Shown: positions 44,185 through 57,171, counted from the first letter of the stretch. The stretch is DNA of 64,000 nt from Phaeosaccion multiseriatum (GCA_965112735.1 OZ218954.1:3472001-3536000), one strand, 5' to 3'. Notes: generated by a model not told the origin, from the sequence alone. Translations and numbers: made by a program.

Positions 44185-44994
44185 ATGAGGGGGGATGGCA
44201 GGGGAGGGAGGGAGGGAGGGGTCAGAACTGGAGGATGGCAGTGGATGGCAGTGGAGGGCACGGGCTTGGAGGAGATGGCAGTGGAGGGGTCGGGGGGAGA
44301 GGGGATGGCAGTGGAGTCGTCAAGGTTGGGCCACACTTGTCGGTGGGTAAAGGGAGGATTACGCCCCGAAGTCACCGCTGGCGACTGTCTGGACAAGGAC
44401 TGACTGGGGGGGGTTGGAGGATAGTGAGTAAGCGGTCCCTCTCTCCTCGGATGGCAATGGATGGGGGAGGATGGGCAAGGCCAATTCGCGCGGTGTATTG
44501 CATCGTAGGCAAGGGTAGGGAGGTATACAGTAAGTCAGTGAGGGGGGGTGGGTAGGTAGGTATATGCCAAGCGTCAAAGTGTCAGCTCTCTCTCTCTGCG
44601 CGCGAGGAAGAGGAAACATACGTGTGTCAGCACCTGCGGAGGAGAGGAGGAAGCGAGGGAGCAAAAACACACACACACACACAAATGTATGTATCTGTAC
44701 AAAGAATTCGTTTGTCTCTTGTCGCGTCTGTGTGTTGTTTTTCTTTCTGTGTGTAAGTATAAAACGAAAGAAAGCCATCTTTATCCCAGGCAACAAAGAA
44801 AAGCAGTCAACTTTGCCTTCCATAATCTCATCCGTCGACCGATCGATACATACACATCAGGAGAGAGCACTGAAACGTTCGAACCGCAAGCTCCCCATAC
44901 CGTGTACAGTTGTACATCACTACGACCTCTCCCCTTCTTAAATCCTTTTTTCTCTAAGACTGACACTATCTACTCTCGACCCTGTCTATCCATC
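44185..44994. other. Convergent intergenic region
   Basis: Lies between the stop codons of the zinc-repeat (+) and ankyrin (-) genes. GGATGGCAGTGG repeats occur at 44225-44310. No gene seen. Confidence 0.5.
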
Positions 44995-45289
44995 CTAGGC
45001 AATGATGCAACATCCTCCTCCTCCTGCTGCTGCACCCCCCCCCGCTCCCCCCCCTCCTCCCTCCCCTCCTGCTCCTCCTCCCCCAGCTCCCACCACTCCT
45101 CCTCCTCCTCCTCCTCCACCACCACCACCACCACCACCTAATCCTCCTAATTGCAACCCGATGAACTTCCCTCGCCCCCCCCCCTTGGAGCTGGGTGAAG
45201 CCTGCTCCAAGAGCAGCTGGTTGATGCGAACAGAGTTGTCCCGGCCGGCATGACTGCGCAAAGGAGGAGGGGGAGGAAGAGGTGGTGGG

Positions 45290-45358
<69 letters not shown>

Positions 45359-45701
45359 ACAGCAGAGGACGAGAGCGGGGGTCAGTCACGGAAACGCATG
45401 GAGCAGCACCCTCCCAAGGGCAAGCAACCCTTGCCAAGAGCAACACACCCCTCCCCCAGCGCACCACACCCCTCACCAAGGGGAACAACAACCCCCCCCC
45501 CCCCACCCACCTGCTCCAGTCCAGCCCTTTGGCGCTGCATCCCTCCTTTCGATGCTCCATGAGCCAAGTGACACACTCCAAGTGGCCCATGGCCGCTGCC
45601 CAGTCCACCGCGTCGGTAGAGCACCCCTCCTTGCGGTTGGCGTGCAGCCACTGATTGAGTGAGTGAGACCATCGCATCATGGAGAGAGAGAGAGAGAGAG
45701 G

Positions 45702-45737
<36 letters not shown>

Positions 45738-45739
45738 GG

Positions 45740-45773
<34 letters not shown>

Positions 45774-45775
45774 GG

Positions 45776-45821
<46 letters not shown>

Positions 45822-47456
45822 GGGGGCGGCAGAGTTATGCGTGGGTGCGTGTGTGGGTAAGTAAGTGTTGGGGGGGCGGGACGGCGGGAGGTGGAGCCAC
45901 AAAGAGTCCAAACCGAACTAAAACTGCGGAGATACAGTCAGTCAGTCAGTCAGTCAGTCAGTGGCAGAGCATGACATATACAACACCCCCGTCTCAGTTT
46001 CTCCCCTCTCCCCCTCCTTCCTCTCGCTCTCTCTATCGCTCTCTCCCTTTCTCCCCCTTCCTCTGTCCCTCTTTCCCTCTCTCCCCCTCTTCCGCTCTCC
46101 ATCCCTAATCTCTCCGTCTCCCTCTCTCACCCCCTCTCTCTCTCCCTCTCCCTTACTCTCCCTCTTTCACTCTCTCTCCCTCTCTCTCCTCCTCTTCTCT
46201 CCCTATTTCGCTCTCTCTCTCTCTCCCCAGTCTTACCTTAAGTATCTCTAAATGCCCACCTTTCGCGGCGTTGTCCATTCCTTTCTCTGCAGGGCCCAGC
46301 CAGGCCAGCATGAGCAAGAGAAAGAGAAAGCGAAAGCCCCAGCGGAGAGAAGGCAACAAAGGGTACCCAGCAGAAGGCCGTAGAAGGCAGCAGAAGGCAG
46401 CAGAAGAAGACGTGTCAGCTGTCATGAAGGGAAGGTGTGCGCTCTTTCCTCTACTACGACGAATACTTCTGCAACTCTACTACTGCTACTAGCACACCAT
46501 CTCCTTCTCCTTCTCCTCCCCCTCCTCCTCCTCCTCCCTCCTCCTCCTCCCCCTCCTCCTCCTCCTCCCACCACCCACCTGTGCATCCCTCCTTTCTATT
46601 TGCGCTCAGCCACTGAATCACATCCAAGTGCCCGTTGAGAGCAGCCGTGTTCATCGCTCTAACAGAGCACCCTTCCTTCCTATTCTCGCTCAACCACTTC
46701 ACCACCTCCAGGTGACCAGCCCCTGCAGCCAGGTTCATTGCCTCCTGTGTGCAGCCTTGGGGAGGGTAGGGTAGGACAGGGTAGGGTAGGGTAGGGTAGG
46801 GTAGGGTTTTCAGGAGGATAAGCATTGGGGAGGAGAGGAGAGGAGGAGGAGGAGGAGGAGGAGGAGGAGGAGGGAGGAGGAGGAGGAGGAGGAGGAGGAG
46901 GAGGAGGAGGAGGAGGAGGAGGACAATGAGGGTGGAGGAGGAGGGAGGAGGAGGAGGAGGAGAGTTAAGGGTAAGATGTGGGGTATGGTGGGGCGGGGTG
47001 GAGTAGGGGTGGAGTAGGGCATAAGAGGTACGATAGTGTAGGGTACAGTGGGGCGAGGTGGGGTCCCTCCGCATGATGGAGGTGACTCACTCACTCACTC
47101 ACACACACACTCACACACTCACTCACTCACTCACCTTCTGTCCTATTCTCGTGGAGCCATTTTACGACGTCAAGAGCCCCGACTTTGGCCGCCCAGCTCA
47201 TGGCCCGGATGGTTACCGTGCCGGCCTGATCGGTGTCGTGCAGGTAACGAACCACCTCCAGGTTGCTGTAGGAACGGGGGTAGGGGGGTGAAGAGGAACC
47301 AAGGATGAGTGAAGAGACATGAAAGGGCACTTGGAGGTGCGAGGGATGGGGGGGTGAAGAGAGACCTACCTTTGCAAGTATCCACGCACGCACACTCACA
47401 CACACACACACACTCACACACATACACACACACACTCACACACACACTCACACACA

Positions 47457-47499
<43 letters not shown>

Positions 47500-47510
47500 A
47501 CACACACTCA

Positions 47511-47593
<83 letters not shown>

Positions 47594-47678
47594 ACACACT
47601 CACACACACACTCACACACACTCACACACACACACACTCACACACACACACACACTCACACACATACACACACACTCA

Positions 47679-47741
<63 letters not shown>

Positions 47742-47746
47742 ACACA

Positions 47747-47801
<55 letters not shown>

Positions 47802-47858
47802 ACATACACACACACTCACACACATACACACACACACTCACACACACACTCACACACA

Positions 47859-47899
<41 letters not shown>

Positions 47900-47916
47900 A
47901 CATACACACACACTCA

Positions 47917-47997
<81 letters not shown>

Positions 47998-49737
47998 CCC
48001 TCTGCAGCAGCGTGGTCGAGAAGGTTTCTGTTAGGCGGGCAGCGCTCCCTCCGATTGTCGTGCATCCATCGCAGTACGTCCATATGCCCATGCCGAGCCG
48101 CCCACACAATTGCGTTGGCGGTGCAGCCCATGTCGGTGTTCCCGTGCAGCCACTTCAGCGTCTGTGGGAAGGGGAGGGAGAGCAGGCATGGCAGTGGACG
48201 GGTGGAGAGAGAGGAAGGGTAAGGGCGTGTCAGGAAGTTGTGTTAGTGAGCGCTCAGTGTTCTCCCTCCTCATCCAAATGGAAGGGGAAGGAAGGGACTT
48301 CTCGGAGAGAGCATGTGCAGAGGAATCACTCACTCACTCACTCACTCTCACTCACTCACTCTCACTCCATCACTCACTCACTCACTCACTCACTCAGTCA
48401 TCCACTCAATCGCCCACGTCCTCACTCACTCACTCACTCACTCAATCCCCCACGTCACTCATTCACTTCCCCCCTCACCAACAAACGACACCGGCAACGG
48501 AGAGTCCCCACTCCCTCACTCCATCCTTCACTCACTCACTCACTTACTCACTCACTCCATCCTTCACTCACTCACTCACTCACTCCCTCACCCCATCCTT
48601 CACTCACTCACTCACTCACCTCGAGATGTCCGTTTCCGGCGGCTTGATCCATAGCATCTGCACACGCCAAACGTCACGACAGTAAGTCAGGGAAGGGGCC
48701 CCAACCATGCGTACACTTATCTCTGTGCATGTATCTCTCCTCTCTCTCAGCGCGCTCCCTCCCTCCCTCCGTCCCTCCCTCCCTCCCTCCCTCCCTCCCT
48801 CCCTCCCTCCCTCCCTCCCTCCCTCCCTCTCTCCCTCCCTCCCTCCTCCGCTCCCTCACTCCCACCCTCACTCCCTCCCTCCCTCCTCACCTTCCGAGCA
48901 TCCCTCTAGTCGATGCTCACTGAGCCACTGCACCATAGAGAGGTTTCCCGTGCCTGCGGCCCAATCAATGGCCTTTGTGGTGCATCCTTCTTGCCTGTTT
49001 GAGTTTCGGTTCAACCGTCGCCGTTTGCAAGTTCAGTGTCAGGTTATACCTCGAACATCAGTATCGAAGAAATCGATTATCAATATCGAACATATCGATA
49101 TCATGTGTCGAACATGTCGATACGGACGTCGATACGGAGGTTGACGGAGGTGCCATCCATCACGGACTGACTGACTGACACTGACTGACTGACTGACTGA
49201 CTGACTGACTGACTGACTGACTGATTGACTGACTGACTGACTGACTGACTGACTGACTGACTGACTGACTGACTGACTGACTGACCTGTTCTCATGAAGC
49301 CACTCCACCACCTCCATGTGGCCGTTCTTGGCCGCCTCGTTGAGAGCGAACTTTGTACATCCTTCGTCCCTATGTATCGCACGCATTGACATGGCATTGT
49401 GTGTGTGTGTGTGTAAGTGTGTGCGTGTGCGTGTGTGTGAGAGAGACAGACAGAGAGAGAGTGAGAGAGAGAGAAGGGCGTGCCCGTGTGTGCCCATCTG
49501 TATGTTAGACGCTGTGCACCGATAGACACACAGATAGCACACCTATGTTCGTGGAGATACTTGACAATGTCGAGGTGACCGTTGGCAGCGGCTCCGTCCA
49601 TGGCACTTGGTGTACACTCCGCCTGCAATGGGCACGGATGCGGGAAATGGATGGATGGGTTGATGGAAGGGGATGGATAATAGATAGAAGGGGGTGAAAT
49701 TGATAGATGAAAGATGAAGAGGGTAAGGGAGATGTGC

Positions 49738-49772
<35 letters not shown>

Positions 49773-50369
49773 GGAAAGGAGAAAGAAAAGCGATCAAATG
49801 GGGAGATGACGAAAAGAGTAAAAAGAGAGCATGTACACTTCCCTCTTGCTCTCGAACCCGCGACTGCTCTCTCTCTCTCCACACACCTCTGGACTACTGT
49901 TAAGCCACCGGACGACTTCCAGATACCCCTCGCGAGCCGCCAAGTTGATGGCCAAGTGGGTGAAGCTGAGGGGGGGGAGGGGAGCAGTGGATGGCAGTGG
50001 ATGGCAGTGGATGGTAGTGCAGCAAGGACGGAGGGAGGGGGGGAGAGGGAGAGAAAGATGGGGAGGGAGGAGATGGAGAGAGAGAGGGGTGCATGGAGGC
50101 GCACACACATACATACAGAGAGAGACAGAGAGAGAGGGTGAGAGAGAGAGTGAGTGAGAGAGAGAGAAAGAGAGAAAAAGAGAGAAGAGAGAGAGAGAAA
50201 GAGAGAAGGATAGAGAGACGGAAGTGCTTAGGGTATGCTTATGCCTTGCGTTTGAGTCGAAACATCGAAGAGGACGCACCCACACACACAACATAGAGAG
50301 ATGAATTCTCTTGCTCCCGCCCCTCCTCCTCCTTCTTCTTCTTGCTCCCTCCTCTTCCTCTCCCTCTCC

Positions 50370-50400
<31 letters not shown>

Positions 50401-50622
50401 ACCTCAACCCTCTCCCCCCTCCACCTTTGGCGTACCTTAGAGGGTCTCCCATTTCCTCCTTGAGCAGCATGAGCTCTAAATGCCCTGCCGACGCCGCATC
50501 GTCTCCGTTCCAGTACCCGACGCAATTGACCCCCTTCTGATACGATATGATCGATTCCCACATGCCTTTGGGTAGCGGGTCCATGCCCAACTCTGCCGCC
50601 GCCGCTGCTCTTGCCGCTGCAT

Positions 50623-50653
<31 letters not shown>

Positions 50654-51062
50654 TTCTCCTCCCTCTCCTCCTCCTTCGCCGCCCCTCCCCTCTCTTGGAT
50701 GGTCGTCCGCTTCAGAGGCCAGAACAACGTGCTCTAGAATGAGGCGTATCCTTCTCTCTTGTGGTGTCTCTGGCCGCGAAGGCTGCTTCTTGGGTGCCCC
50801 ATACCAAAACCCGGCACCGGATTCTAGCTCCTCCTCCGCCAGCCTTTCTGCCTCCTCCATTTCCATTTGCGCGCGATCCTCTCCCCCCCCCCCCAATCCC
50901 TCTTTTGCCCCTTCGTTTGATCTCCCCCCCCCCCCCCCCTCCTTCTCTTGGAGCGATTGCTGTGGGTTCGCGGTTCCTTCAGTAATATCAGGACTGCGAG
51001 CCAACGCTTGCGCTTGACCATTCATACCTCCTCCTTCCTCCCCCCGCTCCTGCTGCCGCCCC

Positions 51063-51094
<32 letters not shown>

Positions 51095-51223
51095 CGGGCC
51101 ACCTTTGCTACTACTGCGCCCCTCTCTAGCGCCGTTTATCCACTCAGATGGTCTCTCGAGCACGGGCCCAGTCGTAGAGCCGACAGAAGAGATTGACACT
51201 GTGGGAGAAGCTGACAACATCAT
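44995..51223 (-). CDS. Ankyrin-repeat protein with C-terminal CaaX box, 12 exons
   Basis: Predicted 697 aa. Exons: 50436-51223, 49887-49965, 49543-49622, 49286-49369, 48891-48994, 48620-48657, 47998-48161, 47135-47265, 46579-46755, 46237-46286, 45511-45650, 44995-45253; all phases match. Residues 1-262 are low complexity (poly-Q, acidic and Gly-rich) with [18 protein letters not shown]. From about 250 to 612 run around a dozen ankyrin-type repeats, for example [20 protein letters not shown] and [20 protein letters not shown], linked by N-R-K-E-G-C. Ankyrin repeats bind proteins; the partner is unknown. The tail is Gly-rich and ends C-C-I-I-A, a possible CaaX prenylation signal at Cys694 with a preceding Cys. 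Exon 6 is only 38 nt. Many introns cut repeats at equivalent points, as expected if exons were duplicated with repeats. Confidence 0.88.
45290..45820. repeat. (GT)n and (GA)n tracts in the last ankyrin-gene introns
   Basis: GT repeats at 45290-45355 (intron 45254-45510) and GA repeats at 45680-45820 (intron 45651-46236). Confidence 0.85.
46760..46930. repeat. (GGGTA)n and (GGA)n tracts in an ankyrin-gene intron
   Basis: A short GGGTA run (46765-46807) is followed by GGA triplets (46840-46925), in intron 46756-47134. Confidence 0.85.
47395..47995. repeat. CA / CACTCA array, about 600 bp, ankyrin-gene intron
   Basis: Long CA dinucleotide array with regularly spaced CT and TA interruptions, ending at the donor of the exon 47998-48161. 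Confidence 0.95.
48330..48845. repeat. CACT and CCCT arrays flanking the 38-nt ankyrin exon
   Basis: CACT repeats (48330-48617) and CCCT repeats (48765-48845) lie on either side of micro-exon 48620-48657. Confidence 0.85.
49160..49285. repeat. (CTGA)n array abutting an ankyrin exon donor
   Basis: CTGA tetranucleotides run from 49160 to the donor of exon 49286-49369. In the sense strand the donor itself is GTCAGTCAGTCAG, so the splice site has become part of the microsatellite or seeded it. Confidence 0.9.
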
Positions 51224-52234
51224 GGGATAGGGAAGGAGGCTGGGGGGAGGAGAAGAAGGAGAAGACGAAGTGCTGAAGACGAAGTGCTGCTGATCCTGCT
51301 GCCCTCCGCCAACGCTGTCATCGATCCAATCGAGACCTCACACCTCGCTCTCTCTCCTCCTTCCTTCTTCTAACTCTTTTGCTACTACCCTGTCCTTGCA
51401 CTCTGTGCTTTAGCTTGTGGTGCTTATCTGTCCTTTTCCTCTACTAATCCTCTTTCCTCCCCCGCTTTGATCAATTAATTCTTGCGCATCCCTCGGATCC
51501 TTGCGGATCGCCGCCAATGCTGCTTCCGCCCTTGATCCCCTCCCACGTCGGGAGCTTCACTGCTGCTGCCTACGATGGGCACCCCTGCTGCTGCCGACGC
51601 CCTCTATTATACTCCACGTAGGAGGGCTCCCTGCGCACTTATACGGCACGGAATGTGGAATGTGTGGGAAAAATATAGCTGAAATATGGGAAACAGCTGG
51701 CTCCAAACGTGCGTGCGTCGCCCGTTTTTCTATTTTTTCATTTTGTGAGAAATTTCCTCCTTCTTCATCCTTTTTGGGAAGAGAGTTTTATTACGTAGTA
51801 CGTAGTACGGCCTGTAGTACGGCCTTAATAATCGGCCCCATGCACGCCTAGCGGCCTAGGCCTTGGGAAAATTGCCCGGCCTAGCGAGGGCCGTAGGCCC
51901 TCAGCCTATTTATATGCTGCCGCCTAGGGCAGACGCCAGCCAACTAGGCGGACGGTGGGAGTGCCCAGCCACAGTGCAAAGAGTAGTCAGTTTCATTGCA
52001 TGGGATTGGAAGTGAGGAGTAGATTTGGTTCGTGTTGTCTCTTCCGCCTCGCTGGCCCTACGAGGAGTGCAGGCCTACAGGTGTGCTGTTACCCACTGGC
52101 TGGGCGGCACCACGCACGCGCCCACGGTCACTGGGAGGCTGCCTAGAGGCGGGCTATATAGGCCGCCTAGGACTGAAAAGTGAGCGGCCTAGAGCGGCCT
52201 AGAGCAAAACCGCTACGCGTACGTTATGGTTTAT

Positions 52235-54480
52235 CTGATTACTGATTATGGGCCACCCGGCCTGATTTCGGCTCCAGATTGGCCTAGAAGCCTAAGCCTA
52301 GAGCCGAAATTCGGCCGGCCTATAGGGGGGCCGCAGCCCCCCCGCCCGGCCTACCCCGGCCTAGGCCTATCGACCCTGGATAAGATTACGGTGTGCGCCG
52401 ACCGCTAATCAGTAATCAGCCCCCGGCTGGCGCAGAATCAGTACTCAGGCCGGCTGGCGCCGGTCATAATCAATAATCAGATAATCTTGTCCAGGGTCGA
52501 CTCCCTCCCTCCCTCCCTCCTTCGCTCCCTCCCTCCCTCCCTCCCTCCCTCCCTCCCTCCCTCCCTCCCCCCCTCCCTCCCTCCCTCCCTCCCTCCCTCC
52601 CTCCCTCCCTCCCTCCGCCCCTCCCTTTCTCCCTCTTTCTATCCCTCCATCCTTCCTCTCTCCCTCTATCCCGCTATTCCTCCCTGTGGAATGTCGATTC
52701 GTAAGTCAATGGCCCAGTCCCAGACAGATACGGTGAGAACGAGTTTTGTGGCTCTCACTATCCTATGTGCGTAGGTGGTCGTTTAGGACTAGCATGCGAT
52801 AAGTTAATAGAGGCAAGGCTGGCTGCTAGGCTGGCTTTGGGGTTGCTGTTACCTTGTCCGTGTCTAGTTCTATCCTATCTGTAGGCGACAGCGCATGTCG
52901 TTTTACATCCCTCCCTACCTCCTTCTATCCCTCTACCCCTCTCCCTCCCTCCCTCCCTCCCTCTCTCTACACCTCCCTCCCTCCCTCTACACCTCCCACC
53001 CTTCCTCCCTCCCTCCCTCCCTCCCTCCCACCCTCCCTCTGTCCCTCCCTCCCTCCCTCCCTCCCTCCCTCCCTCCCTCCCTCCCTCCCTCCCTCCCTCC
53101 CTCCCTCCCTCCCTCCCTCCCTCCCTCCCTCCCTCCCTCCCTCCCTCCCTCCCTCCCTCCCTCCCTCCCTCCCTCCCTCCCTCCCTCCCTCCCTCCCTCC
53201 CTCCCTCCCTCCCTCCCTCCCTCCCTCCCTCCCTCCCTCCCTCCCTCCCTCCCTCCCTCCCTCCCTCCCCTCCCTCCCTCCCTCCCTCCCTCCCTCCCTC
53301 CCTCCCTCCCTCCCTCCCTCCCTCCCTCCCTCCCTCCCTCCCTCCCTCCCTCCCTCCCTCCCTCCCTCCCTCCCTCCCTCCCTCCCTCCCTCCCTCCCTC
53401 GCTCCCTCCCTCCCTCCCTCCCTCCCTCCCTCCCTCCCTCCCTCCCTCCCTCCCTCCCTCCCTCCCTCCCTCCCTCCCTCCCTCCCTCCCTCCCTCCCTC
53501 CCTCCCTCCTTCTCTCCCTCCCTCCCTCCCTCCCTCCCTCCCTCTCTCCGCCCCTCCCTTCCTCCTTCCTTCTATCCCTTCCTCCCTCCCTCTCTCTCTC
53601 TATCCCGCTATCCCTCCGCCCTCCCTACCTCCTCGTATCCGTCTATCCCACTGTCCCTCCCTCCCTCCCTCCCTCCGCCCCTCCCTTTCTCCCTCTTTCT
53701 ATCCCTCCATCCTTCCTCTCTCCCTCTATCCCGCTATTCCTCCCTGTGGAATGTCGATTCGTAAGTCAATGGCCCAGGCCCAGGCAGATACGGTGAGAAC
53801 GAGTTTTGTGGCTCTCACTATCCTATGTGCGTAGGTGGTCGTTTAGGACTAGCATGCGATAAGTTAATAGAGGCAAGGCTGGCTGCTAGGCTGGCTTTGG
53901 GGTTGCTGTTACCTTGTCCGTGTCTAGTTCTATCCTATCTGTAGGCGACAGCGCATCATGTCGTTTTACATCCCTGCCTCCCACCCTCCCTCCCTCTACC
54001 CCTCTGTCCCTCCCTCCCTCCCTCCCACCCTCCCTCTACACCTCCCTCCCTCCCTCCCTCCCTCCCTCCCTCCCACCCTCCCTCTGTCCCTCCCTCCCTC
54101 CCTCCCTCCCTCTCTCCCTCCCTTCGACCCTGGACAAGATTACGGTGTGCGCCGGCCGTAATCAGTAATCAGCCCCCGGCTGGCGCGGCGCGGCGGCGCG
54201 CATAATCAGTAATCAGGCCGGCTGTAATCAGCAACCAGGCCGGCTGGCGCCATAAATCAGTAATCAGGCCGGCTGCGCCGGCCGTAACCAGTAATCAGAT
54301 AGGTCGAGGCCTAAGCCTAGAACTGCCGGCCTAGGGAGAAAAAATGGCCGGCCTAGGGCCTAGAGCGTAGGCTTCTAGGCCAGTCTGGAGCCGACTGATT
54401 ACTGATTATGGCGCCAGCCGGGCCTCAGTACTGTATATGGCGCCAGCCGGCCTGATTACTGATTGACGTCCGGGGAAAAT
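52235..54480. mobile_element. Candidate element or composite repeat with inverted ends, about 2.2 kb
   Basis: A segment near 52269-52298 (CGGCTCCAGATTGGCCTAGA..) is repeated inverted at 54366-54394. Near the same ends, TAATCAGTAATCAG and CGACCCTGGA(T/C)AAGATTACG sequences occur in direct (52372 and 54125) and inverted (about 52480) copies. Internal CCCT arrays and a 290-bp segment are duplicated. No transposase is seen. This could be a non-autonomous element, or just a rearranged satellite. Confidence 0.4.
52611..53960. repeat. 1060-bp tandem duplication with CCCT arrays
   Basis: 52611-52901 and 53671-53960 are almost identical (a few substitutions and a 3-nt insertion), offset by 1060 bp. 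Between them the CCCT array runs almost unbroken for about 600 bp (52940-53520). Confidence 0.9.
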
Positions 54481-54758
54481 GTAACCTTGTCCAGCAGGGT
54501 CGATCGTACCCGATCGTATCCCTCCGACTCGTCAGTCCGATTGAGAAGTCGACAGAGCCAAGGCTTAACAAATCAATACAATATAGACCATATCTTGGGA
54601 TATAATCCAATGGAGAGTTTGACCCAAAAAAAAAAAAAAATGAATTATAGCCCGTCCGTTCAGACAGCACTTGAGTGGCCCGTGATGTCCATCTCCCTCT
54701 CTTTCTCTCTCTCTTCTCTCCTCTCTCCCTACCTCTCTTATCTCTCTCTGTCTTTCCC

Positions 54759-54795
<37 letters not shown>

Positions 54796-54808
54796 ATTGG
54801 GCGATTGC

Positions 54809-57171
54809 CTATTCGTTGAGACTCTTCTTCCGCTTCTTTGCGGGGAGGGAGCCCTTGGCAAGCAGTGTGGACACATCGCTGATGAAGGCGGTGTCCGTGG
54901 GAAGCACTCCAGGCCTGAGGGAACGGAGGCGGCGATGGCACCAGACGGGGGCAATAGCAAAGGCGGACAGAAGGGGGGCAGGGGGCAGAGAAGTAAGACA
55001 GGGAAGAGGGAAGGGAGGAGGACACGAGAAGGGAAGCGAAGATCAAGAGAGAGAAGAGGGAAGGGAGGAGGAGACGAGAAGGGAAGCGAAGATCAAGAGA
55101 GGGAAGAGGGGAAAGGGTAGGGGCAACCATCTACCCACACCCATAGATTGCCATCCGTTGTGTAGCGTGAGAGCTTTTGATGATTCGGTAACCCACAAGC
55201 CTCGGAAACCCCTCTCTCTCCCTCTTTCTCCCTCTCCCTGCCTCTCTGTCTGTCTGCATCAGTGCCCCTCTCAGTCTCACTTTCTCACTGTCTCCCTCTT
55301 CCTCTCTCCTCCCCTGGCGCTCTTTATCTCGCTTCCCCTCTCGCTCCCTCTCTGCGCTTGCTGTCTCCCTCCCCCATCTCTACTCTCCCTCTCTCTCTCG
55401 TTCTGTCTCCTTCTCCCCCTCTTCTCTTTCTACCGCCTTACTCTCTCTCTCTGTCTCCCTCTCTCTCTCGTTCTGTCTCCTTCTCCCCCTCTTCTCTTTC
55501 TACCGCCTTACTCTCTCTCTGTCTCCCTCTCTCCTTCACTCTCTCCCTCTCTCTCTCGTTCTGTCTCCTTCTCCCCCTCTTCTCTTTCTACCGCCTTACT
55601 CTCTCTCTCTGTCTCCCTCTCTCCTTCACTCTCTCCCTCTCTCTCTCGTTCTGTCTCCTTCTCCCCCTCTTCTCTTTCTACCGCCTTACTCTCTCTCTGT
55701 CTCCCTCTCTCCTTCACTCTCTCCCTCTCTCTCGTTCTGTCTCCTTCTCCCCCTCTTCTCTTTCTACCGCCTTACTCTCTCTCTCTGTCTCCCTCTCTCC
55801 TTCACTCTCTCCCTCTCTCTCTCGTTCTGTCTCCTTCTCCCCCTCTTCTCTTTCTACCGCCTTACTCTCTCTCTCTGTCTCCCTCTCTCCTTCACTCTCT
55901 CCCTCTCTCTCTCGTTCTGTCTCCTTCTCCCCCTCTTCTCTTTCTACCGCCTTACTCTCTCTCTCTGTCTCCCTCTCTCTCTCGTTCTGTCTCCTTCTCC
56001 GCCTCTTCTCTTTCTACCGCCTTACTCTCTCTCTCTGTCTCCCTCTCTCCTTCACTCTCTCCCTCTCTCTCTCGTTCTGTCTCCTTCTCCCCCTCTTCTC
56101 TTTCTACCGCCTTACTCTCTCTCTCTGTCTCCCTCTCTCCTTCACTCTCTCCCTCTCTCTCTCGTTCTGTCTCCTTCTCCCCCTCTTCTCTTTCTACCGC
56201 CTTACTCTCTCTCTCTGTCTCCCTCTCTCCTTCACTCTCTCCCTCTCTCTCTCGTTCTGTCTCCTTCTCCCCCTCTTCTCTTTCTACCGCCTTACTCTCT
56301 CTCTCTGTCTCCCTCTCTCCTTCACTCTCTCCCTCTCTCTCGTTCTGTCTCCTTCTCCTCCTCTTCTCTTTCTACCGCCTTACTCTCTCTCTCTGTCTCC
56401 CTCTCTCCTTCACTCTCTCCCTCTCTCTCTCGTTCTGTCTCCTTCTCCCCCTCTTCACTTTCTACCGCTTTACTCTCTCTCTCTGTCTCCCTCTCTCCTT
56501 CACTCTCTCCCTCTCTCTCTCGTTCTGTCTCCTTCTCCCCCTCTTCTCTTTCGACCGCCTTACTCTCTCTCTCTGTCTCCCTCTCTCCTTCACTCTCTCC
56601 CTCTCCCTCTCGTTCTGTCTCCTTCTCCTCCTCTTCTCTTTCGACCGCCTTACTCTCTCTCTCTGTCTCCCTCTCTCCTTCACTCTCTCCCTCTCTCTCT
56701 CGTTCTGTCTCCTTCTCCTCCTCTTCTCTTTCGACCGCCTTACTCTCTCTCTCTGTCTCCTTCTCTCCTTCACTCTCTCCCTCTCTCTCTCGTTCTGTCT
56801 CCTTCTCCCCCTCTTCTCTTTCTACCGCTTTACTCTCTCTCTCTGTCTCCCTCTCTCCTTCCCTCTCTCTCTCTCCCTCTCTCCTTCCCTCTCTCCCTCT
56901 CTCCCTCTCTCCTTCCCTCTCTCCCCTTCTCTCATCTCTCTCTGTCTCCCTCTCTCCTTCACTCTCCCTCTCCCCTTCTCTTCTCTCACCGATAGCGCCG
57001 CACGGGCTTGCCTGAGGCGTCTAACAAAAACTTCTCGAAGTTCCAATTCACTTTGCCTGGGGGCACAGGGTAGGAAGGTGAGGAAAGGAAGGAGAGAGAG
57101 ATGTGTAAATAGAGAGAGAAGATAGAGCTACAGAGGGGAGGGGGGGCAGAGAGAGGGACAGGAGAAGAGAG

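Larger units (their letters stand above)
51224..54808. other. 3.6-kb repeat-rich intergenic region
   Basis: Between the ankyrin start and the GPx stop (both minus). Contains CCCT arrays, a 1060-bp duplication, inverted repeats and GGCCTAG- or TAATCAG-rich sequence. The longest open frames here are made of CCCT repeats and are not credible genes. The promoter of the ankyrin gene should lie just above 51223. Confidence 0.7.

Noticed and set aside
46765-46807. Telomere-like GGGTA run
   Set aside because: Short, internal to an intron and not a known telomere repeat unit; one of many microsatellites.
47309-48034. His-Thr repeat protein
   Set aside because: CA microsatellite in an ankyrin-gene intron.
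52854-53834. Long open frames (up to 326 codons) of repeated L-P-P-S
   Set aside because: Pure CCCT array; all three frames are open because of the 4-base period, and the encoded peptide is only the repeat.
54675-57125. 816-codon open frame on plus
   Set aside because: It is the antisense of GPx intron 5 repeats plus GPx exons 5 and 6; the minus-strand GPx exons explain the conserved parts.
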